Source of the DNA: Collimonas sp. OK242
GTDB taxonomy: Bacteria > Pseudomonadota > Gammaproteobacteria > Burkholderiales > Burkholderiaceae_D
Direction: 5' to 3'
Assembly (NCBI RefSeq): GCF_900107095.1
Contig: NZ_FNOR01000007.1
Coordinates: forward strand, 1-64,000
DNA length: 64,000 nucleotides
A program made the position numbers and the translations under genes. The notes below the pieces were generated by a model. It searched no databases, was not told the origin of the DNA, and worked only from the letters and a program-made list of their open reading frames with translations. Positions 37,613 through 46,936 of this stretch are shown here, one piece after another (the stretch's first letter is position 1; every line of letters starts with the position of its first letter).

Positions 37613-37793
37613 GATCGGATTCCTAAAAAAGTAGAGAGTCCAATTCTGGCACAGCGCCGGGCCGCGGGGTATGCAAAAAAAGTATGCGAATAGGCTTAGA
37701 AAGCGCTCCAGCCAGGTGAGATGTTGCCATGATGCGGTAGCATACACATACTTCAACTTCGAGGAACCGCCAAAGTTCCTCCTGCGCCCGACC

Positions 37794-38366
37794 ATGACCA
37801 CCATCGTTACCCGTTGCGCCTGGGCCAATCCCGCCAATCCTCGTTACCTGGCCTACCACGACGAGGAATGGGGCAAACCCTGCCACGACGAGGTGCAGCT
37901 GTTCGAAATGCTTAACCTGGAAGGTGCGCAAGCCGGCCTGAGCTGGGAAACCATTCTCAACAAGCGCGACAACTACCGCCGCGCCTTCGACGGCTGGGAC
38001 GCTAAAAAAATCGCCCGCTACAACGAGGACAAAGTGGCGTCCCTGCTGGACGACGCCGGCATCGTCCGCAACCGCCTGAAGATTGCCGCCACCATCAGCA
38101 ACGCCCAGGCCTATCTGCGCCTGCGCACCGAAGTCGGCGGCCTCGATGCTTTCTTATGGGCTTACGTAGATGGCGAGCCGATCCGGAATCAATGGACATT
38201 ACTTGGCGGCAATCCGGCTAAAACCCCGTTGTCTGACCGCATTTCCAAGGACCTGGGCAAGCGCGGCTTCAAATTTGTCGGCTCCACCATCATTTACGCC
38301 TATATGCAGGCGATCGGCATGGTCAACGACCATTGCGTCGAGTGCTTCCGGCACGAGGCCTATTGA
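37794..38366 (+). CDS. tag: DNA-3-methyladenine glycosylase I (Tag)
   Basis: 190 residues from the ATG at 37794. Tag motifs: RCAWAN with Cys8, YLAYHDEEWGKP with His22, LNLEGAQAGLSWETILNKRDNYR, and the end GMVNDHCVECFRH with His180 and Cys184, the usual zinc ligands. It removes 3-methyladenine from DNA. The ribosome site is weak; an upstream start at 37671 lacks family support. Confidence 0.95.
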   Translation: MTTIVTRCAWANPANPRYLAYHDEEWGKPCHDEVQLFEMLNLEGAQAGLSWETILNKRDNYRRAFDGWDAKKIARYNEDKVASLLDDAGIVRNRLKIAATISNAQAYLRLRTEVGGLDAFLWAYVDGEPIRNQWTLLGGNPAKTPLSDRISKDLGKRGFKFVGSTIIYAYMQAIGMVNDHCVECFRHEAY

Positions 38367-38543
38367 CACCCTGCAGCAGAGTAATTCCGGGAGTAATGCC
38401 GGTTTGGGATGGCTGCGGGCGGTTACACAAGGTATCATCCTGCCATTCCGCGCTGCCACGCCACTATTGTGCAATTGTCATTGCCAGGGCAAGCAGCGTC
38501 CGCCTCCCCCATTCTCATTGTCACTCTCACTCCAGGAATCCCC

Positions 38544-40274
38544 ATGCCAACCGAACACTTTATTCCGGGCAAAGATGCCTCGCTAGAATCCTCCATCAGT
38601 TCCATGCAAGGCAAGCTGGAGAAGCTGGGCTTTCATATTGAAGAACGGTCATGGCTGAACCCGATTGACGGCGCCTGGTCGGTGCATATCCGCGATCGCG
38701 ATTGCCCGCTGCTGTTCACCAACGGCAAAGGCGCGTCGGAACAGGCCTCGCGCGCCAGCGCGCTGGGCGAATATTTCGAACGCCTGTCCTGCAATTATTT
38801 CTGGACCCACTACTACCTCGGCGAAAAAAACGCCAACGCCGCGTTCGTCCACTATCCGCGCGAGCAATGGTTCAAGCTCAACGACGACGACGAAAGCTGG
38901 CCAGCCGGCCTGCTGACGCCGGAACTGCAAAAATTCTACAATCCGGAAGGCACAGTCGACGCCACCACCCTGGTCGATTACAACTCCGGCAATGAAGAGC
39001 GCGGCATCTGCGCGATTCCGTACGTGCGCGAGCGCGACGGCGCCACGGTCTGGTTCCCGGTCAATATCATCGGCAACCTGTATGTCAGCAACGGCATGTC
39101 GGCCGGCAATACCGCAGCCGAAGCGCGCACCCAGGCGCTGTCTGAAATCTTCGAGCGCGATGTCAAATTCCGCATCATCAAGGAAGGCCTGTGCCTGCCG
39201 GACGTACCGGAAGAAGTGATCGCCCGCTACCCGCGCATCGCCGCCGGCATCCGCGAGCTGCGCGCCGCCGGTTTCGGCATCCTGGTGAAAGATGCATCGC
39301 TGGGCGGCAAGTATCCGGTGATGAACGTCACCCTGCTCAACCCGCGCGACCAAGGCTGCTTCTCCAGCTTCGGCGCCCATCCGCGCTTCGAAATCGCGCT
39401 GGAACGCGCCCTGACCGAATTGCTGCAAGGCCGCGCGCTGGACGCCCTGGACGGCTTCCCTGAACCTGGTTTCGACCTGGAAGAAATCGCCCATTCGCAA
39501 AACCTGGAAATCCATTTCGTCGATTCCAGCGGCATCATCAGCTGGAACTTCCTGCGCGCTACGCCCGACTTCGAATTCAGCGACTGGAACTTCAGCAACA
39601 CCACCGCCGAAGACTACGCCTGGTCGGTCGCCGCCATCCACGCCACCGGCCACGATATCTATATCGCCGATTTCAGCCATCTCGGCGTGTACGCCTGCCG
39701 CATCCTGGTGCCCGGCATGTCCGACATCTATCCGGTGGAAGACCTGGAATGGGACAACAGCAGCGTCGGCAACGATATCCGCGAACCTATCCTGTACCTG
39801 GCCGATCTCGACGACGACGAATGCGCCGACTTGCTGGAAACGCTGAATGAACTGGGCCTGGCCGACCAGCGTCCGGTGGCCGCCTTGATCGGCCTCGCCG
39901 CCGATGCCGGTTCGCTGTGGAAGGAGCTGCGCGTCGGTGAATTGAAAACCCTGCTGGCCTTGGCCATCGGCGATCTCGATGCGGTGCGCGAAGGTTGCGA
40001 CTGGATTCGTCACTTCAACCAGATCAGCGCCGAACGCCAGCTGGTGTACCGCTGCATCGAAAGCCTGATCGGCCTGGGCGACGCCACTGCTTACGCAGAG
40101 TCGTTGCAACACCTGTATAGCGCAGCGACAGTGCGACAGGCGCAAGCTTTGCTGAACCGTGAACAACGCTTCTTCGGCTTGAATGCCCCCGGCCTGAACC
40201 TGGAAGGTTGCGAGATGCACCAGCGTTTGCTGGAGGCATATGCCAAGCTGAACGCGGCTAAGCAGCAAGCCTAA
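38544..40274 (+). CDS. ycaO: YcaO-domain protein, E. coli YcaO type
   Basis: 576 residues from the ATG at 38544 (E. coli YcaO 586). The YcaO ATP site is present: GKGASEQASRASALGEYFERLSC, then NGMSAGNTAAEARTQALSEIFERDVKFRI and ALTELLQGRALD. A C-terminal TPR-like helical part ends the protein. YcaO enzymes activate amide backbones; the E. coli type affects ribosomal protein S12 beta-methylthiolation with RimO. No RiPP precursor or TfuA partner lies nearby, so the RimO-helper role is the best guess. Confidence 0.93.
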   Translation: MPTEHFIPGKDASLESSISSMQGKLEKLGFHIEERSWLNPIDGAWSVHIRDRDCPLLFTNGKGASEQASRASALGEYFERLSCNYFWTHYYLGEKNANAAFVHYPREQWFKLNDDDESWPAGLLTPELQKFYNPEGTVDATTLVDYNSGNEERGICAIPYVRERDGATVWFPVNIIGNLYVSNGMSAGNTAAEARTQALSEIFERDVKFRIIKEGLCLPDVPEEVIARYPRIAAGIRELRAAGFGILVKDASLGGKYPVMNVTLLNPRDQGCFSSFGAHPRFEIALERALTELLQGRALDALDGFPEPGFDLEEIAHSQNLEIHFVDSSGIISWNFLRATPDFEFSDWNFSNTTAEDYAWSVAAIHATGHDIYIADFSHLGVYACRILVPGMSDIYPVEDLEWDNSSVGNDIREPILYLADLDDDECADLLETLNELGLADQRPVAALIGLAADAGSLWKELRVGELKTLLALAIGDLDAVREGCDWIRHFNQISAERQLVYRCIESLIGLGDATAYAESLQHLYSAATVRQAQALLNREQRFFGLNAPGLNLEGCEMHQRLLEAYAKLNAAKQQA

Positions 40275-40285
40275 CTGGCAAACGG

Positions 40286-40309
40286 CCGGCAATCCGCATG
40301 GATTGCCGG
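40286..40309. terminator. Hairpin between ycaO and vapC
   Basis: CCGGCAATCC (40286-40295) and GGATTGCCGG (40300-40309) are perfect 10-bp arms around GCAT. No T-run on either strand. Probably a terminator for the convergent genes. Confidence 0.55.
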
Positions 40310-40339
40310 TCGCAGCAGGAAACTGGCAGCGCCCTCAGT

Positions 40340-40735
40340 TCATCCGATCAGCCGCATACCAGCATTCTTTGCAGACTTACTGTCAAAAGTCATTGTGTGC
40401 ATGCAATTGGCGGCATCGGCAGAACGCTCAATGAGGCAATCTGCGAAGTCGGCATTGGAGCGCGCGTAGACATGCAATGCCCTCAGGACAATCTCTGCAT
40501 TTTCGACTTTGAACGTCCGTACCCGCAGCAATTTTTCCAATATGGCGACGACCTCATCCTTGGTCGCCTGATAGCATCCTTGCATCACCCATACCAGCTC
40601 CACCACCGCGACCAGACTGATAAATCCTGGATCGGTATCGGAAAGCGACTCGATTAATGCTGTAGCCTTTGGCGACTGCTTGGGATCGTCTTGCGCAACA
40701 TACCTCACCAGGACATTGGTATCCAGTCCGATCAT
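40340..40735 (-). CDS. vapC: VapC-type PIN-domain toxin
   Basis: 131 residues. The acidic site residues are Asp5 (IGLDTNVLVRY), Glu46 (VAVVELVWV), Asp96/Asp99 (NADFADCLI) and Asp118 (MTFDSKSAK). PIN toxins cut RNA, often tRNA or rRNA. Overlaps vapB by ATGA, the usual antitoxin-first order on the minus strand. Confidence 0.92.
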   Translation of the reverse strand: MIGLDTNVLVRYVAQDDPKQSPKATALIESLSDTDPGFISLVAVVELVWVMQGCYQATKDEVVAILEKLLRVRTFKVENAEIVLRALHVYARSNADFADCLIERSADAANCMHTMTFDSKSAKNAGMRLIG

Positions 40736-40974
40736 CGTTGACCAGCCCCATGCTGCTCAATGACTTGATTCATCTGTTCGACGCTAACCGTCGCATCGGG
40801 TTTGCGCAGCATCCCCTTCAGGGATTGCACTGCTTCAGTGGCAGCAACAAATGCGTACTGTCCTTTCTCAATTTCGACAAACTCAACCCGGCTCCCGGCA
40901 TCCAGGCCGAGCGCAACCCGCACCGCAGCAGGTATCGTAATTTGACCTTTAGAGGTCACAGTAGCAGTAGACAT
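40732..40974 (-). CDS. vapB: VapB-type antitoxin (AbrB/SpoVT family)
   Basis: 80 residues from the ATG at 40974 (AAGGATTGGT before it). The swapped-hairpin pattern STATVTSKGQITIPAAVRVALGLDAGSRVEFVE covers residues 2-35; the C-terminal part should bind the toxin. It probably represses its own promoter through the palindrome upstream. A longer start at 41037 would run through that operator. Confidence 0.92.
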   Translation of the reverse strand: MSTATVTSKGQITIPAAVRVALGLDAGSRVEFVEIEKGQYAFVAATEAVQSLKGMLRKPDATVSVEQMNQVIEQHGAGQR

Positions 40975-40994
40975 ACCAATCCTTTCAATTTCAT

Positions 40995-41020
40995 TATTCC
41001 TTACTTTATAGTAAGGAATA
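40995..41020. promoter_or_regulatory. Palindromic operator upstream of vapBC
   Basis: TATTCCTTAC (40995-41004) and GTAAGGAATA (41011-41020) are perfect 10-bp arms around TTTATA. Within it the minus strand reads CTATAAAG, so a -10 (TATAAA) probably lies inside. Fits autoregulation by the VapB-VapC complex. Confidence 0.65.
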
Positions 41021-41123
41021 TAAAAAATCAAGACCACGCCTCATACGCTATCTGCCATCATAGGCAAACTGCATTCTGGATGCCGCTCTTCCCGTCCTGA
41101 CGGCATTCTGCTACATTCCCGCC

Positions 41124-41843
41124 ATGCCTAAACTGACCTTAGACCGGATCCTGCAATCGCAGGGCTTCGGCAGCCGAAAATATTGCCGTGAGTTAATTGA
41201 AGACGGCGAAGTCGTCATCGGCGGCGTCGCCGTCACCGACTATAAATCCACGCCCGACACCGACGGCCTGGTGTTCACCCTGTTCGAGGAAGAATGGACT
41301 TACCGTGAACACATCTATCTCGTGCTCAACAAACCGGCCGATATCGAGTGCTCGCGCAAACCCAGCCATCACCCCGGGGTGCTGAGCATCCTGCCGGAAC
41401 AGTTCAGCTGGCGCGACGTGCAGCCGGTCGGACGGCTCGACCACGACACCACCGGCTTGCTGCTGATGTCGGACGACGGCAGCTTCATCCATGCCCAGTC
41501 GTCGCCCAAGCGGCACGTGCCGAAGTTATACGTTGCCACCACGCACGACCCTGTGACCGAAGAGCTGGTGCAAAGCTTGCTGGCCGGTGTGAAGCTGCAT
41601 GACGAGCCGCAGACTCTGGCGGCCGTCAGCTGCCGCATCGTGGGCCCGCATGAAATCGAGATCGTGCTGGAACAGGGCAAATATCATCAGGTCAAGCGCA
41701 TGCTGGCGGCGGCCGGCAATCATTGCTCGGCGTTGCGCCGTACCGCTATCGGCGGCCTGACCCTGGAAGCGCTGGAGCTGGAATTGGGGGAATGGTGCTA
41801 CCTGGAGCCGGAGCACCTGGCTTTGCTGGTGCCCACCGCGTAG
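41124..41843 (+). CDS. rsuA: RsuA-type 16S rRNA pseudouridine synthase
   Basis: 239 residues. The S4 domain covers about 1-50 (LTLDRILQSQGFGSRKYCRELIEDGEVVIGG). The synthase part has the catalytic Asp106 in QPVGRLDHDTTGLLLMSDDG and LVLNKPADIECSRKP. RsuA modifies U516 of 16S rRNA. It stands alone and is convergent with argB. Confidence 0.93.
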   Translation: MPKLTLDRILQSQGFGSRKYCRELIEDGEVVIGGVAVTDYKSTPDTDGLVFTLFEEEWTYREHIYLVLNKPADIECSRKPSHHPGVLSILPEQFSWRDVQPVGRLDHDTTGLLLMSDDGSFIHAQSSPKRHVPKLYVATTHDPVTEELVQSLLAGVKLHDEPQTLAAVSCRIVGPHEIEIVLEQGKYHQVKRMLAAAGNHCSALRRTAIGGLTLEALELELGEWCYLEPEHLALLVPTA

Positions 41844-41845
41844 CG

Positions 41846-41883
41846 CAAAAAAAAAAGCGCAAGACCCGAGTCTTGCGCTTTCC
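41846..41883. terminator. Bidirectional terminator between the pseudouridine synthase and argB
   Basis: AAGCGCAAGAC (41855-41865) and GTCTTGCGCTT (41870-41880) are perfect 11-bp arms around CCGA. On the argB strand ten T follow, on the other strand TTTCC. Confidence 0.9.
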
Positions 41884-41905
41884 TGGTTCCGGATTTCCGG
41901 GGAAA

Positions 41906-42808
41906 TCAGTGCGAGCGGATCATGGTGCCGAACGCCTGTTCGGTCAGCACTTCGAGCAGCAAGGAGTGCTCGATACGGCCATCGATGATGTGCACCGTAT
42001 TGACGCCCGACTTGGCCGCATCCAATGCCGATGAAATCTTCGGCAGCATGCCGCCGGAGATGGTGCCGTCCTTGAACATTTCATCGATTTCGCGTGCCGA
42101 CAGATCAGTCACCAGATTGCCTTGCTTATCTTGCACACCAGCAATATTGGTCATCATGATCAGCTTTTCGGCATGCAGGATTTCTGCGATCTTGCCCGCC
42201 ACGACGTCGGCATTGATGTTGTAGGCCTGGCCGTCGGCGCCAAAGCCGATAGGCGAAATGATGGGAATGAACGCGTCATCCTGCAAGGCTTTGACCACTG
42301 CCGGATTGATGGCTTCGATTTCACCGACAAAGCCGATATCGAGGAATTCACCCGGATGCTCGCGGTCCGGCATGCGGTATTTGCGCGCGCGGATCAGGCC
42401 GCCGTCCTTGCCGGTCAGGCCGACTGCCTGGCCGCCGTAGTGGTTGATCAGCATCACGATATCCTGCTGCACTTCGCCGCCCAGCACCCACTCCACCACT
42501 TCCATGGTTTCTTCGTCGGTGATCCGCATGCCTTGCACGAAGGTGCCTTGCTTGCCGATTTTCTTCAGGGCATTGTCGATTTGCGGGCCGCCGCCATGCA
42601 CCACTACCGGGTTCATGCCGACCAGTTTCAACAAAATCACGTCGCGCGCGAAGCCGTGCTTCAGGCGCTCCTCGGTCATTGCATTGCCGCCGTATTTGAC
42701 GACAATGGTTTTACCGTGGAACTGACGGATGTACGGTAACGCCTCGGCCAGAATTTCAGCTTTGATTCCTGGGGCAACGTTGGCTAGATCGTTGGTCAAA
42801 TCGGCCAT
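41906..42808 (-). CDS. argB: Acetylglutamate kinase ArgB
   Basis: 300 residues. Family motifs: [73 protein letters not shown], and [14 protein letters not shown]. It catalyses the second step of arginine synthesis. It stands alone on the minus strand with a strong terminator after it. Confidence 0.97.
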   Translation of the reverse strand: MADLTNDLANVAPGIKAEILAEALPYIRQFHGKTIVVKYGGNAMTEERLKHGFARDVILLKLVGMNPVVVHGGGPQIDNALKKIGKQGTFVQGMRITDEETMEVVEWVLGGEVQQDIVMLINHYGGQAVGLTGKDGGLIRARKYRMPDREHPGEFLDIGFVGEIEAINPAVVKALQDDAFIPIISPIGFGADGQAYNINADVVAGKIAEILHAEKLIMMTNIAGVQDKQGNLVTDLSAREIDEMFKDGTISGGMLPKISSALDAAKSGVNTVHIIDGRIEHSLLLEVLTEQAFGTMIRSH

Positions 42809-43061
42809 GAACAGTCCTACAAGAGAGGTTCTGAGCTTGTCAGAAGAAAGTAAAAAGGTGCAAAGACTGCAACTCGGGGGAGTTAAAAATCGCTGCGGGA
42901 AGGATCAGCGCGATTTTACATGGAAATGCGCTTGCTTAGGTGTGGCGAGCGCGCCAATAATCTTGCAATGGCGCATAGCGATGTTGCGTAAACACACCAA
43001 TGTGCGGATGATGCCCGTTCCCCCGCGTACAACATGCACTTGCATTCAAAGGATAAACGGA

Positions 43062-43268
43062 ATGGCGCAATGCCCCGCCTGTCAGCAACAGTTTTCCTGT
43101 GGCGCCGGCCAGCATGCGGATCAGCCTTGCTGGTGCAGCCTGCTGCCGCCGCTGGCCAGCACCGGGTCGGCGGCGACGGAATGCTATTGCCCCGACTGCC
43201 TGCGACGCCTGCTTCGGCAACAGAAAACGGCTGACGCTGTGCCCGATGGCAAACCATTGCATGGCTAG
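43062..43268 (+). CDS. Cysteine-rich CWC family protein
   Basis: 68 residues. The Cys pattern is CPACQQQFSCGAG, PCWCSLLP, CYCPDCLRRLL; the central Cys-Trp-Cys names the family. Pairs of Cys suggest zinc binding. AAAGGATAAACGG precedes the ATG. Its stop overlaps the end of the convergent SPOR gene by 4 bp. Function unknown. Confidence 0.8.
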   Translation: MAQCPACQQQFSCGAGQHADQPCWCSLLPPLASTGSAATECYCPDCLRRLLRQQKTADAVPDGKPLHG

Positions 43269-43957
43269 GAACCAGGGCAGCTGCGCACTTCCTGGCCAGG
43301 AAAATCCAGTCTGATCTGGTCGAACGCGATCTTGGCGTCGCCGCCCAGATCGTGCAGCTGGAATGCCACTTTGCTGGAGCTCACGGTACGCGTACCGACC
43401 TTGGCGCCGCTCAGGCCGCGCTTGGCCAGGCTGGCGACCTGCTTTTGCGCAGCTTCATCGGTTTTGAAAATGCCCAATGAAATGCCATAGCGCAGCGCGC
43501 TGGAATCCTGTATCACGAAGAAGTCGCTGATCCCGAGCCGGCGTACTTCGTCAGCCTTTTTATCGGCCGCTTCCTTGCTGCCCAGCGACGGCAGATACAC
43601 CATGTGGCTGGCGACTTCCTGCGTTTCGCGGCGGACAAATTTGATGGCCGGCGTGCGCTCCGCCAGCTGGCTCGAAAAACGCCGGGCTTCGGCCGCAGTG
43701 AAATTGCCGATTTCGGTGCAAGCCGCCACCGGCGCCAGGTCGGCTGCGGCTGGCGCTACCGATGCTGCGCTGGCGAGCGCCGCCGATGCGGCTGGAGCGG
43801 CCTCGGCCACCGTCATTTTGATTTTATCCGCCTGCAACTGCTTGCTGATGCGGGTCGGCTCCCGGCCATCGCTGTAGAGCGCGCCGAGATAGCCTTTTTG
43901 CATGGCGAACAAGGTCGCATTCGCCAGTAACAGCAGCCAGAAAATGATTTTCAACAT
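43265..43957 (-). CDS. SPOR-domain protein
   Basis: 230 residues. An N-terminal membrane helix (about 3-18) is followed by an Ala-rich linker (about 45-80) and a SPOR-like region at about 95-175 (HMVYLPSLGSKEAADKKADEVRRLGISDFFVI, then ISLGIFKTDEAAQKQVASLAKRG). SPOR domains bind denuded glycan at division sites. It is the last gene of birA-coaX-SPOR, 7 bp after coaX. Confidence 0.88.
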   Translation of the reverse strand: MLKIIFWLLLLANATLFAMQKGYLGALYSDGREPTRISKQLQADKIKMTVAEAAPAASAALASAASVAPAAADLAPVAACTEIGNFTAAEARRFSSQLAERTPAIKFVRRETQEVASHMVYLPSLGSKEAADKKADEVRRLGISDFFVIQDSSALRYGISLGIFKTDEAAQKQVASLAKRGLSGAKVGTRTVSSSKVAFQLHDLGGDAKIAFDQIRLDFPGQEVRSCPGS

Positions 43958-43964
43958 GGTCTTT

Positions 43965-44741
43965 TTAAAGTGTTGCTGCAGCAGTTTGCAGACCGATCAA
44001 TACCAGATTATCAACTGTTTCATGCACTATGGACAAATACGGCGCGATTAAAGCCGCCGAGCCGCCGGCCACGATGCAACAGATGCGTGTGCCCGGCGCT
44101 TGCTGGCTGTGCAGTGCGAACGCCCGTTCGATGGCGCCGACCTGCGCATTGATGCAACCGCTGATGATAGCGTCATCGGTATTATCGGCAAACAAGGTAT
44201 TTACATGCACGTGATCGGTGATGTGCGGTAATTGCGCGGTGCTGCGCGCCAGCGAGGTCGCCATCAAACCCAGTCCCGGCAGGATCATGCCGCCGGTAAA
44301 TACACCGTCTGCACTGACCGCGTCAATCGTGGTGGCGGTGCCGCAGGTGGCGACAATCAAGGCTTGCTGCGGAAATAGCCGTTGCGCGCCCAGCGCCGCG
44401 GCAAAGCGGTCGCATCCCAATTGCGCAGGATCGCGATAGGCGTTGCGCAGACCTGCCAGTTGCGGCAACGAGGCGAACCAGTGAGGCCGTATGGCGCTGC
44501 CAAAAACAGTTTCCAGCAAGGTCTGCAAGCGTTCCTGCGTACGTTCGCCGGCCACATTGGAAACCACTATGCGCGTCACCGCCAGTTTGCGCCAGCGCGC
44601 GCTCAGCGTCACCAGTTCGCTATGCGTCGCCGAGCCGCTTTCCAGCCATGCGCCGGGCAAGCCGCCGACGCCAGGTTCGGGCAGCGCCGCAAGCGCCCAT
44701 TTGATGCGGGTATTGCCGACATCTATCAACAACATGGCCAT
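43965..44741 (-). CDS. coaX: Type III pantothenate kinase CoaX
   Basis: 258 residues. Motifs: MLLIDVGNTRIKWAL (Asp in the phosphate loop), the stretch CDRFAAALGAQRLFP, TCGTATTIDAVSADGVFTGGMILPG, and VAGGSAALIAPYL. It catalyses the first step of CoA synthesis and lacks sequence likeness to E. coli CoaA. It starts 3 bp after the birA stop, the common birA-coaX pairing in Burkholderiales. Confidence 0.95.
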   Translation of the reverse strand: MAMLLIDVGNTRIKWALAALPEPGVGGLPGAWLESGSATHSELVTLSARWRKLAVTRIVVSNVAGERTQERLQTLLETVFGSAIRPHWFASLPQLAGLRNAYRDPAQLGCDRFAAALGAQRLFPQQALIVATCGTATTIDAVSADGVFTGGMILPGLGLMATSLARSTAQLPHITDHVHVNTLFADNTDDAIISGCINAQVGAIERAFALHSQQAPGTRICCIVAGGSAALIAPYLSIVHETVDNLVLIGLQTAAATL

Positions 44742-44744
44742 GGT

Positions 44745-45596
44745 TCAGCCTTCCTTCGGGCGTAATGAAATATCGCCGGCCATGATGGCGAGCGGGCTGT
44801 CGCCAGCATCAGTTTGCAACAACAAGCGCCCGATCTGGTCGATGCCCAGCGCCCGGCCTTCGTGCAATGTCTTGCCCTGATCCAGGATCAGCACCTGCTG
44901 GCCGGCAAACGCATGCAGCCGATTCCAGCGTTCGACAAAAGCCGCCAGGCCCTCGCTTTCGAATTGACGCATGTTTTGCGCCAGTCCGCTCAATAACGAT
45001 CCAAGCAACAGCTCGCGATCCTGCGCTGCCGGCAGCGGCAGATTGGCGGCAGGACGGCCGATTTGTTCTTGCAATTGCTGCGGCATGGCGAGATTGATGC
45101 CGATGCCGATCACAGCCCACAGTTGCCGGTCGGGCGCGGTGGCGGTTTCGATCAGGATGCCGGCCAGCTTACGGCCCTTGTGCAAGACGTCGTTCGGCCA
45201 TTTCAATTGCACCTCGACCCCGAAATCGGCCAGGATCTCGGCGATCGTCGCGCCCACCGCCAGCGGCAAACCGACCAATGCCTGCAACGGTGCGGCAAAC
45301 GGCCAGGCCAGCGAAAAGGTCAACGCGGCCGAGGGCGCCGTCAGCCAGGTGCGGCCGGCGCGGCCGCGGCCGGCAGTTTGCGTCTGCGCCACCAGCAAGG
45401 TCGGCGCGGTCAGAGCGTTCAACGTACGGGAATGCACGCCGCCGGCGATGCGCGCCAGCAGATCGGCATTGGTGGAACCGGTCTCGGCCACTACTTCGAT
45501 CCGGCATTGCTCGGCGCGATGGCCGGCAAATGCCGTGATGCGGGCGGCCGACAAATGGCTGGCGAGCGGAATTGGTGCAATAAATTGTGCAGTCAT
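44745..45596 (-). CDS. birA: Biotin-[acetyl-CoA carboxylase] ligase BirA, catalytic type
   Basis: 283 residues from the ATG at 45596; an extended GTG start at 45644 is possible. Biotin-site motifs: ETGSTNADLLAR, VAQTQTAGRGRAGRTWLTAP, LKWPNDVLHKGRKLAGILIET. No N-terminal helix-turn-helix is present, so it should not repress biotin genes. It attaches biotin to carboxylases. First gene of a three-gene unit. Confidence 0.95.
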   Translation of the reverse strand: MTAQFIAPIPLASHLSAARITAFAGHRAEQCRIEVVAETGSTNADLLARIAGGVHSRTLNALTAPTLLVAQTQTAGRGRAGRTWLTAPSAALTFSLAWPFAAPLQALVGLPLAVGATIAEILADFGVEVQLKWPNDVLHKGRKLAGILIETATAPDRQLWAVIGIGINLAMPQQLQEQIGRPAANLPLPAAQDRELLLGSLLSGLAQNMRQFESEGLAAFVERWNRLHAFAGQQVLILDQGKTLHEGRALGIDQIGRLLLQTDAGDSPLAIMAGDISLRPKEG

Positions 45597-45703
45597 GCCG
45601 CGCATTGTAGCGGGAGTTATGGCGAAATGCGGAATGCGCTTCACGGGATTACAAGCAAAAACACAATAAAACAGCCTGCGGACTAACCCTATGGCATATT
45701 TCT

Positions 45704-45729
45704 CCGCGAGGCGTTACCGCGAGGCGTTA
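45704..45729. repeat. Tandem 13-bp direct repeat
   Basis: CCGCGAGGCGTTA occurs twice without a gap (45704-45716 and 45717-45729) in the divergent region between birA and the lipid-transport operon. It could be a regulator site or a simple duplication. Confidence 0.7.
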
Positions 45730-45811
45730 ATTCGCTTAGCCGATCGCTTCCCCGGCCGGTTTTATCATTACTGCAATAGTGCAAATAGCAATTCTCCCTT
45801 AAACTGATGCG

Positions 45812-46936
45812 ATGCCGAATCCAGACACCACCACTCCCGTTCTCGATATTAAAGATGGCAGCCTGGTTGCCGCAAGCGGCGACTGGCAGGTGCATGCCTT
45901 GACGCAGCCGGGGGTGATCAAGGCCCTGCAAGCTAAATTGGGAACATTGTCCAGGCAAACCGATCCCTTGCGCTGGGATCTGTCGGATATCGGCAGGCTG
46001 GACCATATCGGCGCGCAATTATTGTGGAACGCCTGGGGTAAAACGCGTCCGAAGCAATTGACTGTAGCGCCGCAACACCGCGATTTCTTCCAGCGCCTGG
46101 CCAGCGCCGGCACTTTGGCATTGCCGCCCAAGCCCCCGCGGCGCCGCGTGTTCAATGCCATCTACGACATGGGCAACGCTGCCCTGAATCACGTGACCGG
46201 CTTTATCACTCTGCTGGGACAACTGCTGCTGGATTTCCTGCGCATGGTGCAAGTGCCGCAGCGCGCGCCCTGGAAAGAGATTTCCGCCAATGTCTATCAT
46301 GTCGGCTACCAGGCATTGGGAATTACCGCGCTGGTCGGCTTTCTGATCGGCGTGGTGCTGTCGTTTTTATCGGCACAGCAACTGCATACCTTTGGCGGCG
46401 ATATCTACCTGGTGAATATCCTCGGCATGAGCATCATCCGCGAACTGGGGCCGCTGCTGGCGGCGATCCTGGTGGCCGGCCGCTCGGGCTCGGCGATCAC
46501 CGCGCAGCTGGGCGTGATGCGCGTCACCGAAGAACTCGATGCCATGCTGGTGATGGGCTTGCCGCATGGCTTCAGGCTGGTTTTGCCGCGCGTACTGGCG
46601 TTGCTGGTGGCAATGCCCTTGCTGGTGATCTGGACCGATGCGGTTGCGCTCCTGGGCGGGATGACAGCCGCGCAATTGCAACTGGGTTTGTCGCCCACCT
46701 ATTTCCTGCAACAGTTGCCGAATGCGGTGCCGTTGCCCAATTATCTGATCGGCCTCGGCAAAGGCGCAGTGTTCGGCGGCTTGATTGCGATGGTGGCCTG
46801 CTATTTCGGCCTGCGCGTCGAACCCAACACGGAAAGCCTGGGACATGGCACCACCGCTTCGGTGGTGACCGCCATCACCATCGTCATCGTCGCCGACGCC
46901 GTGTTTGCGATTATTTTCAGAAGCGTGGGATTCTGA
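45812..46936 (+). CDS. mlaE: MlaE-type ABC transport permease with N-terminal STAS-like domain
   Basis: 374 residues. About 1-110 form a STAS-like domain (WDLSDIGRLDHIGAQLLWNAW). The permease follows with ALVGFLIGVVLSFLSAQQLHTFGGD, ELGPLLAAILVAGRSGSAITAQLGVMRVTEELDAM and four to six helices. Such proteins form the inner-membrane part of phospholipid transporters (Mla) between the membranes. The stop and next start overlap by one base (TGATG). Confidence 0.92.
   Translation: MPNPDTTTPVLDIKDGSLVAASGDWQVHALTQPGVIKALQAKLGTLSRQTDPLRWDLSDIGRLDHIGAQLLWNAWGKTRPKQLTVAPQHRDFFQRLASAGTLALPPKPPRRRVFNAIYDMGNAALNHVTGFITLLGQLLLDFLRMVQVPQRAPWKEISANVYHVGYQALGITALVGFLIGVVLSFLSAQQLHTFGGDIYLVNILGMSIIRELGPLLAAILVAGRSGSAITAQLGVMRVTEELDAMLVMGLPHGFRLVLPRVLALLVAMPLLVIWTDAVALLGGMTAAQLQLGLSPTYFLQQLPNAVPLPNYLIGLGKGAVFGGLIAMVACYFGLRVEPNTESLGHGTTASVVTAITIVIVADAVFAIIFRSVGF

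Noticed and set aside
38649-40292. A 547-residue minus-strand open frame opposite ycaO
   Set aside because: It lies wholly antisense to a clear YcaO gene and shows no family motif; it results from GC-rich codon bias.
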